The notes below the pieces were generated by a model. The model had not been told where the DNA came from. It saw nothing but the letters and a program-made list of their open reading frames with translations, and searched no databases. Shown one piece after another: positions 27,410 through 35,912 of a stretch of DNA of 64,000 bases (positions are counted from its first letter, which is position 1; each line of letters begins with the position of its first letter). The position numbers and the translations under genes are program-made. Source of the DNA: Promethearchaeota archaeon (GTDB lineage: Archaea; Asgardarchaeota; Lokiarchaeia; Sigyniarchaeales; SOKP01); contig JAUVXW010000010.1 of NCBI GenBank assembly GCA_030603385.1, positions 1-64,000 of the forward strand, read 5' to 3'.

Positions 27410-28849
27410 ATGGGAAGGGAAAATTTAATCTTTACTTTGAGTGGAATACGAGGCATTACTGGCAAAGATTTTAATTTTAATATTATAAAGAAAATCGCAA
27501 TCGCTTATGGTTTATGGCTTAATGGTAAAGATAAAAAAGTTATAATAGGTAAAGATACTCGGCCAAGTGGAAATAAGATTGAAAAAGCTGTTATCGAGGG
27601 GTTAATTGGAACAGGTATTAAGGTAATTAATCTTGGAATATGTCCCTCACCTATAATTATTTATGCTAAAAAAAAGTACGACGTACCAGGAGGCATTATA
27701 ATTACTGGTTCTCATAATCCTCAGGAGTGGAATGGTTTAAAACTGCTTTCAACAAAAAATTTCCTTGATAAATCTGATTTAGAGCAAATATCAAATAAAT
27801 TAAACAAAATTGATCTAGATTCTTATCCGATAGAAAAGTCAATGATACACAAACATATTGAAATTTTGAATCCAATTCCAGATTATATTCAAGGTCTATA
27901 TAAATATATTGACTATAAAAGAGTTAAAAAAAGAAATAATCTTCGAGTAGTAGTTGATACTGGAGCAGGAGCAGGAAAATTCGCTACACCTCAAATTCTT
28001 AAAGGAATGGGATGTGAGGTAAAATTACTTAACAACAATTTGCTAGTTAATGATATATTTCCTAGAGAAATTGAACCTATAGAGAAGAATCTTAGAGATT
28101 TGAGAATGGAAGTATGGCAGGGTAAATATGATATAGGGTTTGCCCATGATTCTGATGCAGATAGATTAGCTATAATTGGTGAAAATGGAATTTGTTATCC
28201 TGAAGACATTGGGTTAGCTCTGATTACTGAATATTATTTAAAGAATAATTATAATCCAGAAATAGAAATAATTATTGTTACAAATTTAGCTTCTTCTTTA
28301 AGATTTGAAGCGATCGCTGAAAAATATAATGCTAAAGTAATTAGAACTCCTGTAGGAGAGAGATTTTTAACAGATAAAATAGATTCTTTGATTGTAAAAG
28401 AGGCTACAAAATCTAGAAAGCGCTTAGTTTTTGGGGGAGAGGGTTCATGTGGAGGTTTTATTTCCCCTTATTTCAACAATACTCGAGATGGAATTTTTGC
28501 AGCTGCTAAGATTATAGAAATTTTGGTAAGTACTGAAAGAAAAATCTCAGATTTGGTTTCTAATCTCCCTAGATTTTATTCAAATAGAGAAAAGATTAAT
28601 ATTAAAAGTAAGGATATTAAACTGATTATTGAACTAGTAAAAAAAGAGTTAAGTGAAGAGGGAGAAGAAGTAAATCAAATTGATCTTGATCTCCGATTTG
28701 GTAAAGGCAAAGAATGGTTTGTTTTAATTCACCCTTCAAACACAGAACCAATAATTAGAGTTATCAGTGAGGCAAAAAGAGAATCTTTAGCAAGAGTCTA
28801 TTGTGAAGCCACAGCTGAACTCATAAGGTTAATCATTTCAAGGATGTAA
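27410..28849 (+). CDS. Phosphoglucosamine mutase / phosphohexomutase
   Basis: A 479-aa alpha-D-phosphohexomutase. GIRGITGKDFN starts domain 1, TGSHNPQEWNG contains the catalytic phosphoserine, DSDADRLAI is the metal loop, GEGSCGGF is the sugar-binding loop and SNTEPIIRV in domain 4 binds the phosphate. It interconverts the 6- and 1-phosphates of glucosamine, glucose or mannose. The archaeal GlmM/ManB group fits best. It is downstream of the ROK kinase and probably in one operon with it, feeding nucleotide-sugar and glycan synthesis. Confidence 0.88.
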   Translation: MGRENLIFTLSGIRGITGKDFNFNIIKKIAIAYGLWLNGKDKKVIIGKDTRPSGNKIEKAVIEGLIGTGIKVINLGICPSPIIIYAKKKYDVPGGIIITGSHNPQEWNGLKLLSTKNFLDKSDLEQISNKLNKIDLDSYPIEKSMIHKHIEILNPIPDYIQGLYKYIDYKRVKKRNNLRVVVDTGAGAGKFATPQILKGMGCEVKLLNNNLLVNDIFPREIEPIEKNLRDLRMEVWQGKYDIGFAHDSDADRLAIIGENGICYPEDIGLALITEYYLKNNYNPEIEIIIVTNLASSLRFEAIAEKYNAKVIRTPVGERFLTDKIDSLIVKEATKSRKRLVFGGEGSCGGFISPYFNNTRDGIFAAAKIIEILVSTERKISDLVSNLPRFYSNREKINIKSKDIKLIIELVKKELSEEGEEVNQIDLDLRFGKGKEWFVLIHPSNTEPIIRVISEAKRESLARVYCEATAELIRLIISRM

Positions 28850-28874
28850 TATTTTAATAGTTCTTTAAATCTAA

Positions 28875-29564
28875 GTTGTTTTTTCAATACCCATTATTTT
28901 CCCATTCTTCATAGCAACATTGATATCTTTAACACTAAGAGAACCAAATCATGATTTAGTGAAAAAGAAAACTGATAATTATTTAACTGTAATAAAATCC
29001 GGATTTAAAGAGCTCAGGAGAAACAATATACTAAGAATATTAGCTTTTGAGATGATAATAACCGAATCTATGGTATTCTTCTTAATATGGACATATCAGA
29101 TATATCTAGATGCATTGAATTTTCAGTTGGTTTTCTTTGGATTAGTGAGTGCATCAATGACTATTATACAAATAATCTTTAACAATCTAGTTCCAAAGAT
29201 TGCCACCAGGTTAAAAAATAAGAGAGGGTTTCTGCAGGTGTATACAGTAATACCAGGAATAGGGTTTATTCTTATGGCGTTGATATTCTATATTCCAATT
29301 AGTATTCCTTTAATTCTAGCGATAATTGGCTTCGGTTTCTCACGGAGCATAATATTCGTTAAGGGAATTAACAAACAAATTAAAAAACAGAATAGAGCTA
29401 CTGTTTTAAGCACAATCAACATGGCAGCAAGTCTCATCAGAACAATTCTTTACCCTTTCATTGGATACCTTGTAATGTGGAATTTAAGCACAACATTTAT
29501 TCTGTTAGGTGCGGTAATAATCATCTTTGCAATACTTTCGAAAATTAAAAGTGAATATTTATAA
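28875..29564 (+). pseudogene. C-terminal half of an MFS transporter (truncated)
   Basis: The open frame after the stop at 28872 reads FPFFIATLISLTLREPNHDLVKK. This looks like the end of MFS helix 6 and the central cytoplasmic loop, followed by the six C-terminal membrane helices ending at 29564. No N-terminal half is present, because the phosphohexomutase ends at 28849. A TTG at 28920 could start a 214-aa product, but half an MFS protein is unlikely to transport alone. I read it as a remnant left by deletion or recombination, though expression as a half-protein is possible. Confidence 0.65.
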
Positions 29565-29601
29565 CCAAATCAATTTTTTTTATACTCTAAAATATTCAAA
29601 T

Positions 29602-31428
29602 CTATTTGTTTAATTCTTCTAATATTAATTTAGCTAATTTTTTTCCTACAATTTGAGATATTTCTTCTTGAGTAGCTTTTTTAATATTAGCAACACTTCC
29701 AAAGTGATTAAGTAATTTATTGCGTGTAATTGGACCTACCCCTTCAATATCATCTAATATAGAGCGAGTTATACGTTTTTTCCTTTGCTTTTTATGAAGT
29801 CTGACAGCGAAGCGATGAGCCTCGTCTCTAACTCGTTGGAATAATTTTAAAAGAGGTGAATTTTTAGGAAGTATAATTGGATCTTTCTTATTGGGAATAT
29901 AGATTTCCTCATATTTTTTAGCTAATCCAATTATTGGTATTTCAAGACCTAGCTCTTGTAACACAGAAACCCCTGCATTCAATTGACCTTTTCCCCCATC
30001 AACTACTATTAAATCGGGAAGCTCTAAATTTCTCTTTAAAACCATCGTATATCTTCTTTTTAACACTTCTCTAATCATTGCTACATCATCAGGTGTCGAT
30101 TTGGTTCTAATTTTAAAATGTCTATAATTTTTATTATAAGGTCTTGCTTCTAAAAAATAAACCATTGAACCAGTTGCATCCTTACCTTCAATATTAGAGA
30201 TATCAAAACCTTCAATAATCCGAGGTTCTTTTGGGAGGTTCAGTATTTCTTTTGCTTCTTTTAAGACTACTTCTCTGAAATCCGTCTCATCCATTCTAAT
30301 ATGCTCCATTTGTAATTGCTGTTGAACTATAACCCTGGCGTTTTTATTTGCAATTCTAATTAAGCTTGTTTCATAATCATCGATTGGAGCTCTAATCTGT
30401 ATCTCCTTTTTTGTATCCTTTAAATAATTGATTAGAACATTAAGCTTTTCCTTTATTTCAGGAACTATTATTGCTTCAGGCAATTGTGTTTTAAAATCTT
30501 GATAATATTGTTCTAAAATTGAAGTAAAAATCTCGCCTTTTTGCCCTACTTTTTCTCTTAAATCAAAATCAAAAGATTTTTTGTTTATTATTCTACCTTC
30601 CCTAATGTGAATTATAACCATTGCCAAAAAGTTTTCCTCACTACTATATCCAATAATATCCTTATTAGATTCATAGTCTAGAAAAACATGTTGTTCATCG
30701 GTTGCATGATCAATATCATCTAGTTTATCTCTCCAAAAAGCTGCTACTTCATATTCTTGTTCTCTTACGGCTTTACTCATTTTTTCTTCAATTTCGTTTT
30801 TTAATTGACCTGTTTCTCCTTTTAAAAACAATTCGATTTTTTTAATATTATCTCGATATTCCTCTTTAGTAATTTCAGTGAAACATGGGCCCGGACAGAG
30901 TTTTAATTGGTAATATAAGCATGGTCTTCTTCTTTTTTTAATCGGTTTTTTACATGAACAATAGGGAAAAATCTTTCTTAAATCTCTTAGTATTCTAATA
31001 ATCTCCTTTTTATCTGTGTATGGTCCTAAAAATAAATTTTCCTTAGAAAATTTTTCAGGATTTCTTATTACTCTTATTCGAGGAAAGTCTTCACTGTAAA
31101 AGATTCCCACCCAGGGATAAGATTTAGAATCCCTCATAATTACATTATATCGGGGAAGGTGTTTTTTAATCTGAATATGTTCTAAGAGCAGCGCTTCTTT
31201 TTCATTTTCGGTGACTATATATTCAATAGAGTTAATCTTACTTACTAATTCTTTAATTTTTTCTTCATAGTAGGGATCATTAAAACTCGTTTTTAAAAAA
31301 TATTGATTGACCCTTTTTCTCAAATTGATAGCTTTGCCAATGTATATTATAGAACCCTCTTTATCTGCGAATAGATAAACTCCGGGTTCATTTGGTAAAC
31401 TCTTTCTCTGCAGTTCTAAATCCTTCAT
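29602..31428 (-). CDS. uvrC: Excinuclease ABC subunit C
   Basis: A 608-aa UvrC of normal length. The GIY-YIG nuclease is at about 13-90 (EPGVYLFADKEGSIIYIGKA), a Cys-rich patch CSCKKPIKKRRRPCLYYQLKLC style region follows in separate pieces, then the UVR motif (KAVREQEYEVAAFWRDKL), the RNase H-like nuclease (GFDISNIEG, VVDGGKGQLNAG) and C-terminal HhH repeats (DDIEGVGPITRNKLLNHFG). It makes both incisions in bacterial-type nucleotide excision repair with UvrA/UvrB, which are not in this window. UvrABC genes in archaea are considered acquisitions from bacteria. Confidence 0.95.
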   Translation of the reverse strand: MKDLELQRKSLPNEPGVYLFADKEGSIIYIGKAINLRKRVNQYFLKTSFNDPYYEEKIKELVSKINSIEYIVTENEKEALLLEHIQIKKHLPRYNVIMRDSKSYPWVGIFYSEDFPRIRVIRNPEKFSKENLFLGPYTDKKEIIRILRDLRKIFPYCSCKKPIKKRRRPCLYYQLKLCPGPCFTEITKEEYRDNIKKIELFLKGETGQLKNEIEEKMSKAVREQEYEVAAFWRDKLDDIDHATDEQHVFLDYESNKDIIGYSSEENFLAMVIIHIREGRIINKKSFDFDLREKVGQKGEIFTSILEQYYQDFKTQLPEAIIVPEIKEKLNVLINYLKDTKKEIQIRAPIDDYETSLIRIANKNARVIVQQQLQMEHIRMDETDFREVVLKEAKEILNLPKEPRIIEGFDISNIEGKDATGSMVYFLEARPYNKNYRHFKIRTKSTPDDVAMIREVLKRRYTMVLKRNLELPDLIVVDGGKGQLNAGVSVLQELGLEIPIIGLAKKYEEIYIPNKKDPIILPKNSPLLKLFQRVRDEAHRFAVRLHKKQRKKRITRSILDDIEGVGPITRNKLLNHFGSVANIKKATQEEISQIVGKKLAKLILEELNK

Positions 31429-31687
31429 ATAAGGGAAAAAATTCTAGAATATCATTCTATTAAATTATCTATATTCAACAACAAGTAGAATGTACTGTTA
31501 TTAAATAGTAAGAGAGGATAAATTTAATTTGTTGTTATAAAATTGAAATAATTTCCTTATAGAGCCGATATTATGCTATAATTAGATCTTAATTATAATT
31601 TTAGTATTTCCTAATTAAAAATTTATAAAAAGATAATTATACTTAATATGTAATTGTTCTTAAGGAGAAAAATTTTAATTAAAAATT

Positions 31688-31873
31688 ATGGTAAACATTA
31701 GAATTTGTCCAAAATGTAAAGAACCATCATTAAAAAGTGCTGTTAATGTCTCGGGGTGGTTAGCACCTAACATGTTGGAATGCACTAAATGCGGTTATAT
31801 CGGATATTTTTATATTGAGATTGATCCTGAGGATTTTCAATTGGATCAGGAAGATCCTACTGACGATAAATAA
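31688..31873 (+). CDS. Small zinc-ribbon protein
   Basis: A 61-aa protein with two CxxC knuckles, CPKC near residue 7 and CTKCGYIGYFY near residue 32, then an acidic tail. It is a single rubredoxin-like or ribbon zinc domain. Such proteins often bind nucleic acid or other proteins. It sits upstream of the ribose-1,5-bisphosphate isomerase gene with 75 bp between. The clear AGGAGAAAA ribosome site at about 31663-31671 supports translation. Confidence 0.65.
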   Translation: MVNIRICPKCKEPSLKSAVNVSGWLAPNMLECTKCGYIGYFYIEIDPEDFQLDQEDPTDDK

Positions 31874-31948
31874 GAAACTGAAGAATATTAAATTTTTTAA
31901 ATTATTATTTCTATAATCCTTAAAGAATAAAATAAAAAGTGCTTAAAA

Positions 31949-32881
31949 ATGGAGCAATTATTAAAAGATGCCGAAAGAATTAAGTCTTTAGAAATTCAAG
32001 GGGCGACAAATATAGCAATTAACGCGATTCAATTTTTAAGTGATTTTGCGAAAAGATTAAAATCTGACAATCTTGAGATGTGCTTTGAAAATCTGTACAA
32101 AGCAGTAGACATCTTAATTGATACAAGACCTACAGAACCTGCTATGAAAAACGGTTTGAAATATATTATGAGTAAACTAGAAAAAGAAAAAGAAAGTTGT
32201 TATGCAGAATTTATTTCAGATGTAATAGAAAAATACAAAAACCAATATTATGATATGCTTCAAACTGCAAAAAAAAGAATTGCTATAATAGGTGCTCGAC
32301 GAATTCCTGATGTTGATAAAAAATTCAATGTGATGACTCATTGTCACTCAAGTTTAGTTACAGCTATTTTCTTAAAAGCTAAAAGTCAAAATAAGAACTT
32401 CAAGGTAATTAATACAGAAACACAACCAAGATTACAAGGTAGGAAAACAGCAAACAAGTTAGTAGATGCGGGTATAGAGGTCACTCATGTTATTGATAGT
32501 GCTATGAGGTGGGCGGTAAGACATTTTGAAGTTAATTTAATTATAATTGGAGCGGATAGTATAACAAGTGAGGGAACTATAATCAATAAAATAGGCTCAA
32601 GGTTACTAGCATTAGTAGCCCATGAGGAACATGTTCCTTTTTATGTCGCTTCTCCACTATTAAAATACAATCCAGAAACAAATCTTGGAATTTTAGAAAC
32701 CATCGAAATGAGAGATCCAAAGGAGGTATGGGAAAAACCTCCTAAAGGAATTGAAGTTTTAAATCCAGCTTTCGAAACTGTATCTCGACGATATATAGAT
32801 GGATTAATCACTGAAGCTGGAATTTTTGCTTCGAGCCATATACCAAATTATTTTGAAAAATGGTATCCAGAAATGATATAA
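31949..32881 (+). CDS. Ribose-1,5-bisphosphate isomerase (eIF2B-alpha-like fold)
   Basis: A 310-aa member of the aIF2B/MtnA superfamily. An N-terminal helical domain is followed by a Rossmann-like domain with MTHCHSS (the catalytic Cys), NTETQPRLQGRKTA and GADSITSEGTIINKIG (the catalytic Asp). These match archaeal R15P isomerase, which converts ribose-1,5-bisphosphate to ribulose-1,5-bisphosphate. The next gene, convergent, encodes form III RuBisCO, the enzyme that uses this product. That context favours R15P isomerase over methylthioribose isomerase or a true eIF2B subunit. AMP phosphorylase, the first pathway step, is not in the window. Confidence 0.88.
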   Translation: MEQLLKDAERIKSLEIQGATNIAINAIQFLSDFAKRLKSDNLEMCFENLYKAVDILIDTRPTEPAMKNGLKYIMSKLEKEKESCYAEFISDVIEKYKNQYYDMLQTAKKRIAIIGARRIPDVDKKFNVMTHCHSSLVTAIFLKAKSQNKNFKVINTETQPRLQGRKTANKLVDAGIEVTHVIDSAMRWAVRHFEVNLIIIGADSITSEGTIINKIGSRLLALVAHEEHVPFYVASPLLKYNPETNLGILETIEMRDPKEVWEKPPKGIEVLNPAFETVSRRYIDGLITEAGIFASSHIPNYFEKWYPEMI

Positions 32882-32898
32882 TAATTTCTTATATACAT

Positions 32899-34173
32899 TC
32901 AACCCCATTTTTTAAGAGCTCTAGCTAATTCAATATGATCTTTTGCATACTCTGTTAAGTTATAACCTTTCAGAACAGAGGATAATGATTGTCTTATAGC
33001 ACGAGCTCCAGCTTCAGTTCCATCAGGATGACCATGACATCCTCCACCAAATTGATAAACCATATCTTTTCCTAATATTTCCATTAGTTCTGGAATATGC
33101 AGCGGACTTAAGCCCCCGGAAGCAACTGGTAATGTTGGTTTAATACTATACCAATCCTGATCAAGCATCGTTAAATTATTGCCCACAATTTTTTGTTCTG
33201 TAATAGTTTTATTGATTTCTACAACTTCTTGCCGTCCTCCTTCCATTTTTCCAACAACCGTTCCAGTATGTAATTGATCCATTCCTATTAATCTCATTAA
33301 TTTAGCTAAAGCTAACATTGTCATTCCATGTTTTTTATTTCTAGTAATAGCCGCATGCATTGCCCTATGTGCATGTATCACTACGTTCTTATCATCTAGA
33401 TATTCTCTAATTTCTTGGAGAGCTGAAAAACCGACAGTTAAAATATCTAACATAATATATTCTCCTCCATGTTCAATAACAAAATCAGCTCTTTTTTTCA
33501 TTGTAGTTAATGGTGCTGTTATATTGGGCATATATATCTTCTTTTCTCCGGTCTCGTTTTCTATATTATCTCGAATTTTTAGAGTCTCTTTAATTCTTTT
33601 CTCGAACTTATTAAAAGACATACTTGTTAAGTTTTCATCATCTTTAACAACATCTAAACCTCCGCTCCAAGCTTGGCCACATACATTTGCATGTTCAATT
33701 TCATTCAACCCAACCTTTGGTTTAACAATTGTTCCAAGGAGAGGCCGTTTTTCTATTTTTGTTAATTTTCTAATTCCCTCAATACCAAATTTTGGTCCTT
33801 TATAGGCAGAAACTATACTTTTAGGAAAAGATATATCTAACAATCTTAGATGCTTTAGTGCTTTCATTCCAAATATATTTCCTGCTATGGCACTTAAAAT
33901 TTGTGGTAAGTTATCCGCTTCAAATAGCTCCTTTGTGTAAGCAATTTTTACTACATTGTTTTCTGCATCAATGTAGAATGCTGATGGCTTAAGTCGTTTA
34001 GCAATATCTGCAGATAAAGTGGCAATTTCAGTCCATGTTCCAATTGAGCTTTCTTTAGCAATTTCTTCGCATGCCTGCTCTAAGTCTTTGCATTCAGATG
34101 ATTTTTCTACATAATACATAGCGATAAGGTCATCATTATTTGGTTTATAGTCTAAATTTACATAGTTCACCAA
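32899..34173 (-). CDS. rbcL: Form III ribulose-bisphosphate carboxylase large chain
   Basis: A 424-aa archaeal form III RuBisCO. The active-site set is complete: K151 in GTIVKPKVG, the carbamylated K177 with D179 and E180 in GGLDVVKDDEN, H267, H269 and R270 in HAHRAMHAA, K309 of loop 6 in VGKMEGG, and the SGG phosphate loop. It carboxylates ribulose-1,5-bisphosphate to two 3-phosphoglycerates. With R15P isomerase and AMP phosphorylase it channels nucleoside ribose into glycolysis. No phosphoribulokinase is nearby, so a Calvin cycle is not indicated. Its stop is 18 bp from the isomerase stop. Confidence 0.96.
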   Translation of the reverse strand: MVNYVNLDYKPNNDDLIAMYYVEKSSECKDLEQACEEIAKESSIGTWTEIATLSADIAKRLKPSAFYIDAENNVVKIAYTKELFEADNLPQILSAIAGNIFGMKALKHLRLLDISFPKSIVSAYKGPKFGIEGIRKLTKIEKRPLLGTIVKPKVGLNEIEHANVCGQAWSGGLDVVKDDENLTSMSFNKFEKRIKETLKIRDNIENETGEKKIYMPNITAPLTTMKKRADFVIEHGGEYIMLDILTVGFSALQEIREYLDDKNVVIHAHRAMHAAITRNKKHGMTMLALAKLMRLIGMDQLHTGTVVGKMEGGRQEVVEINKTITEQKIVGNNLTMLDQDWYSIKPTLPVASGGLSPLHIPELMEILGKDMVYQFGGGCHGHPDGTEAGARAIRQSLSSVLKGYNLTEYAKDHIELARALKKWG

Positions 34174-34281
34174 TTTATTTCACCACTACACATTTGAAAT
34201 TTAATTTATTACGACAAAATCGAAATTTCTCAAAAAAAAATTAGTATAATCATTTATGGTATATATTCAGAGGAATTTTAC

Positions 34282-34309
34282 TTATTTTTTTACCCATAAA
34301 AATTTTTTC
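34282..34309 (+). repeat. 28-bp direct repeat, copy 1
   Basis: The word begins TTATTTTTTTACCC and ends AAAAATTTTTTC, and is identical to the copy at 34528. Its ends are near-palindromic (A5T6 core). The copy distance is 246 bp. Confidence 0.8.
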
Positions 34310-34527
34310 TAAATTTAACTATAAAAATGATACAAAATCTTTAAATCTATGTGAGATTTGACTTTTTCCATAAAACCAAAAAAATCGTGAAATTCCAAAT
34401 TAAGAACGGGAAATTTAAGAGTTTTGTGTTTTGGATAAAATAATTGTAGTAATAGCATTTTACTTAATTTTTAGAAAAATCTTTATTTTTTATTAAAATC
34501 ATAGGTTTAGTTTTTTTAAAGTTAACT

Positions 34528-34555
34528 TTATTTTTTTACCCATAAAAATTTTTTC
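34528..34555 (+). repeat. 28-bp direct repeat, copy 2
   Basis: Exact second copy of the word at 34282. Both lie in the spacer upstream of the RuBisCO start, so paired regulator sites or recombination relics are possible. Confidence 0.8.
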
Positions 34556-34973
34556 AAGACTAAAAAACATACGTTTTAAAGCTAAATTAGAACCCTTTTT
34601 TCTTTTCTTAATTTCCATATTAAAACTAAATTAAAATCATCTTAAAACCCTATTAAATTAACCTATAGTATGTGCATTATATTGGTATATCATACAATAT
34701 TCCAGCTATATTATTAGTAAATCAATAGCTAATATATCTTTTATTATTTTTATCGGGATTTTATATCAATTAATTAGATTAGATTATACTAAGGTTGTAG
34801 TTAATTAAACTAAAATTGTAATTAATTAAACAAATTTGTTTATTTTCTTAAAAAAAACGTGTAGTTGATATAGTTCTTTTTAAAATAGGTTTTAGGTTAA
34901 ATATAAAAAAAAAATTAAAAAAAAAATTTTAAAAAAAAAAATTAAAAATTAAGAGAAAAGGAAGTAATATAAA

Positions 34974-35324
34974 ATGAGTAATCAGAAAAATGTATTAGAG
35001 ATATTGAAAGAGAATAAGGATGGTTTAACTATTCCCGATTTAGATACTTTATATGAATCAAAATACGGAAGAAGGCTTGGACACAGCCTTTATAGTTATC
35101 TTCACCGATTAATGCATATAGAAGTAGTAGAGCAATTTATACCAAAAATAAGAACGGGGAAGCTTATTGGATATAAAGCCACCGAAAAAGCGTGGGAAGA
35201 GGAACGTAGAGAGGAAGCATTGGAGTTATTAGAAATATTTAAAAATATGACAAACAGAGGAGCTATTAAGTATTATAAAGGTAAAATAACTCAAGATGAA
35301 ATAGATAAATTAGAGGGATTTTAA
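34974..35324 (+). CDS. Small winged-helix-like protein
   Basis: A 116-aa basic/acidic mixed protein. Residues 5-75 (VLEILKENKDGLTIPDLD, then LGHSLYSYLHRLMHIEVV) have the pattern of a winged helix: helix, helix, recognition helix, then a wing with IRTGKLIGYKAT. The C-terminus is helical. It could bind DNA or RNA. It ends directly at the TTG start of the next gene, so the two are translationally coupled. Context is an accessory-looking stretch. Confidence 0.55.
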   Translation: MSNQKNVLEILKENKDGLTIPDLDTLYESKYGRRLGHSLYSYLHRLMHIEVVEQFIPKIRTGKLIGYKATEKAWEEERREEALELLEIFKNMTNRGAIKYYKGKITQDEIDKLEGF

Positions 35325-35705
35325 TTGAAACTGCAATTTGTAGAAGATGAACAAAATGAAGCCTCAGAGCCTCTAATACCAAAAGAAAAAAGCACCGATT
35401 TTAAGACTATTTCAGAGCCTAAAGAAATCTTATCAGCTCACGATATTAAAGAATCACCAATCATTTCAAAACCGAATTTTGTCGGGCAAAATAATACAAA
35501 AACAAATCCAACTATTCCTAAAACTAATAATATATGTCCTAAGTGTAATAAAAGAATTAAAATAACTCAAGATAAAAGTATGAACAAGGATGAAATAATT
35601 CAATGGTTTACTACATTCATCAATAGAAATAAAGATAATTTCACATTAGATTGGCTTAGAGGGCAAAAGCTAACATTTGAGAGCATTTATGAAATGAGAA
35701 AATAA
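35325..35705 (+). CDS. Hypothetical protein with disordered N-terminus and CxxC knuckle
   Basis: A 126-aa protein starting at TTG immediately after the stop of the preceding gene, with no gap. Residues 1-68 are polar and low in complexity. CPKC near residue 71 is a single zinc-type knuckle without a clear partner pair. The last 45 residues (DEIIQWFTTFINRNKD, then LDWLRGQKLTFESIYE) look helical. It is probably a partner of the winged-helix-like protein upstream. Family not recognised. Confidence 0.5.
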   Translation: MKLQFVEDEQNEASEPLIPKEKSTDFKTISEPKEILSAHDIKESPIISKPNFVGQNNTKTNPTIPKTNNICPKCNKRIKITQDKSMNKDEIIQWFTTFINRNKDNFTLDWLRGQKLTFESIYEMRK

Positions 35706-35713
35706 TAGTATAA

Positions 35714-35751
35714 TTTTTTTTTACCAATCTAAGCCTAATCAGCAATAATGT
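35714..35751 (+). repeat. Imperfect direct repeat left of the beta-helix gene
   Basis: A T run, then ACC, TCT and CCTAATCA in fixed spacing, ending AATGT. The same arrangement with several substitutions recurs at 37833-37870, on the other side of the surface-protein gene. Confidence 0.4.
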
Positions 35752-35912
35752 GGATTCATAATAACTTTAAATGTGAGAGTTGTGAATTGTAATTTTTCTT
35801 TTAGCTCAATTGATAAATTTAAACTTTTAATGACAAATAAGTATAAATATTAGTCTTAAATAATAGATTATCGACAAATAATAAAATTTAATAAATTTTT
35901 GATGAAACTAAA

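Larger units (their letters stand above)
34174..34973. other. 800-bp gene-free AT-rich spacer with repeats
   Basis: No gene is supported here. It contains an exact 28-bp direct repeat (34282-34309 and 34528-34555), a 21-bp imperfect tandem pair around 34793-34833 built on TTGTArTTAATTAAAC, and long A tracts before the next start (34905-34945). The promoters of the RuBisCO gene (left) and the small HTH-like gene (right) must lie inside. Confidence 0.6.

Noticed and set aside
31949..32881. True eIF2B subunit.
   Set aside because: The catalytic MTHCHSS and GADSI motifs of the isomerase are intact and RuBisCO is adjacent.
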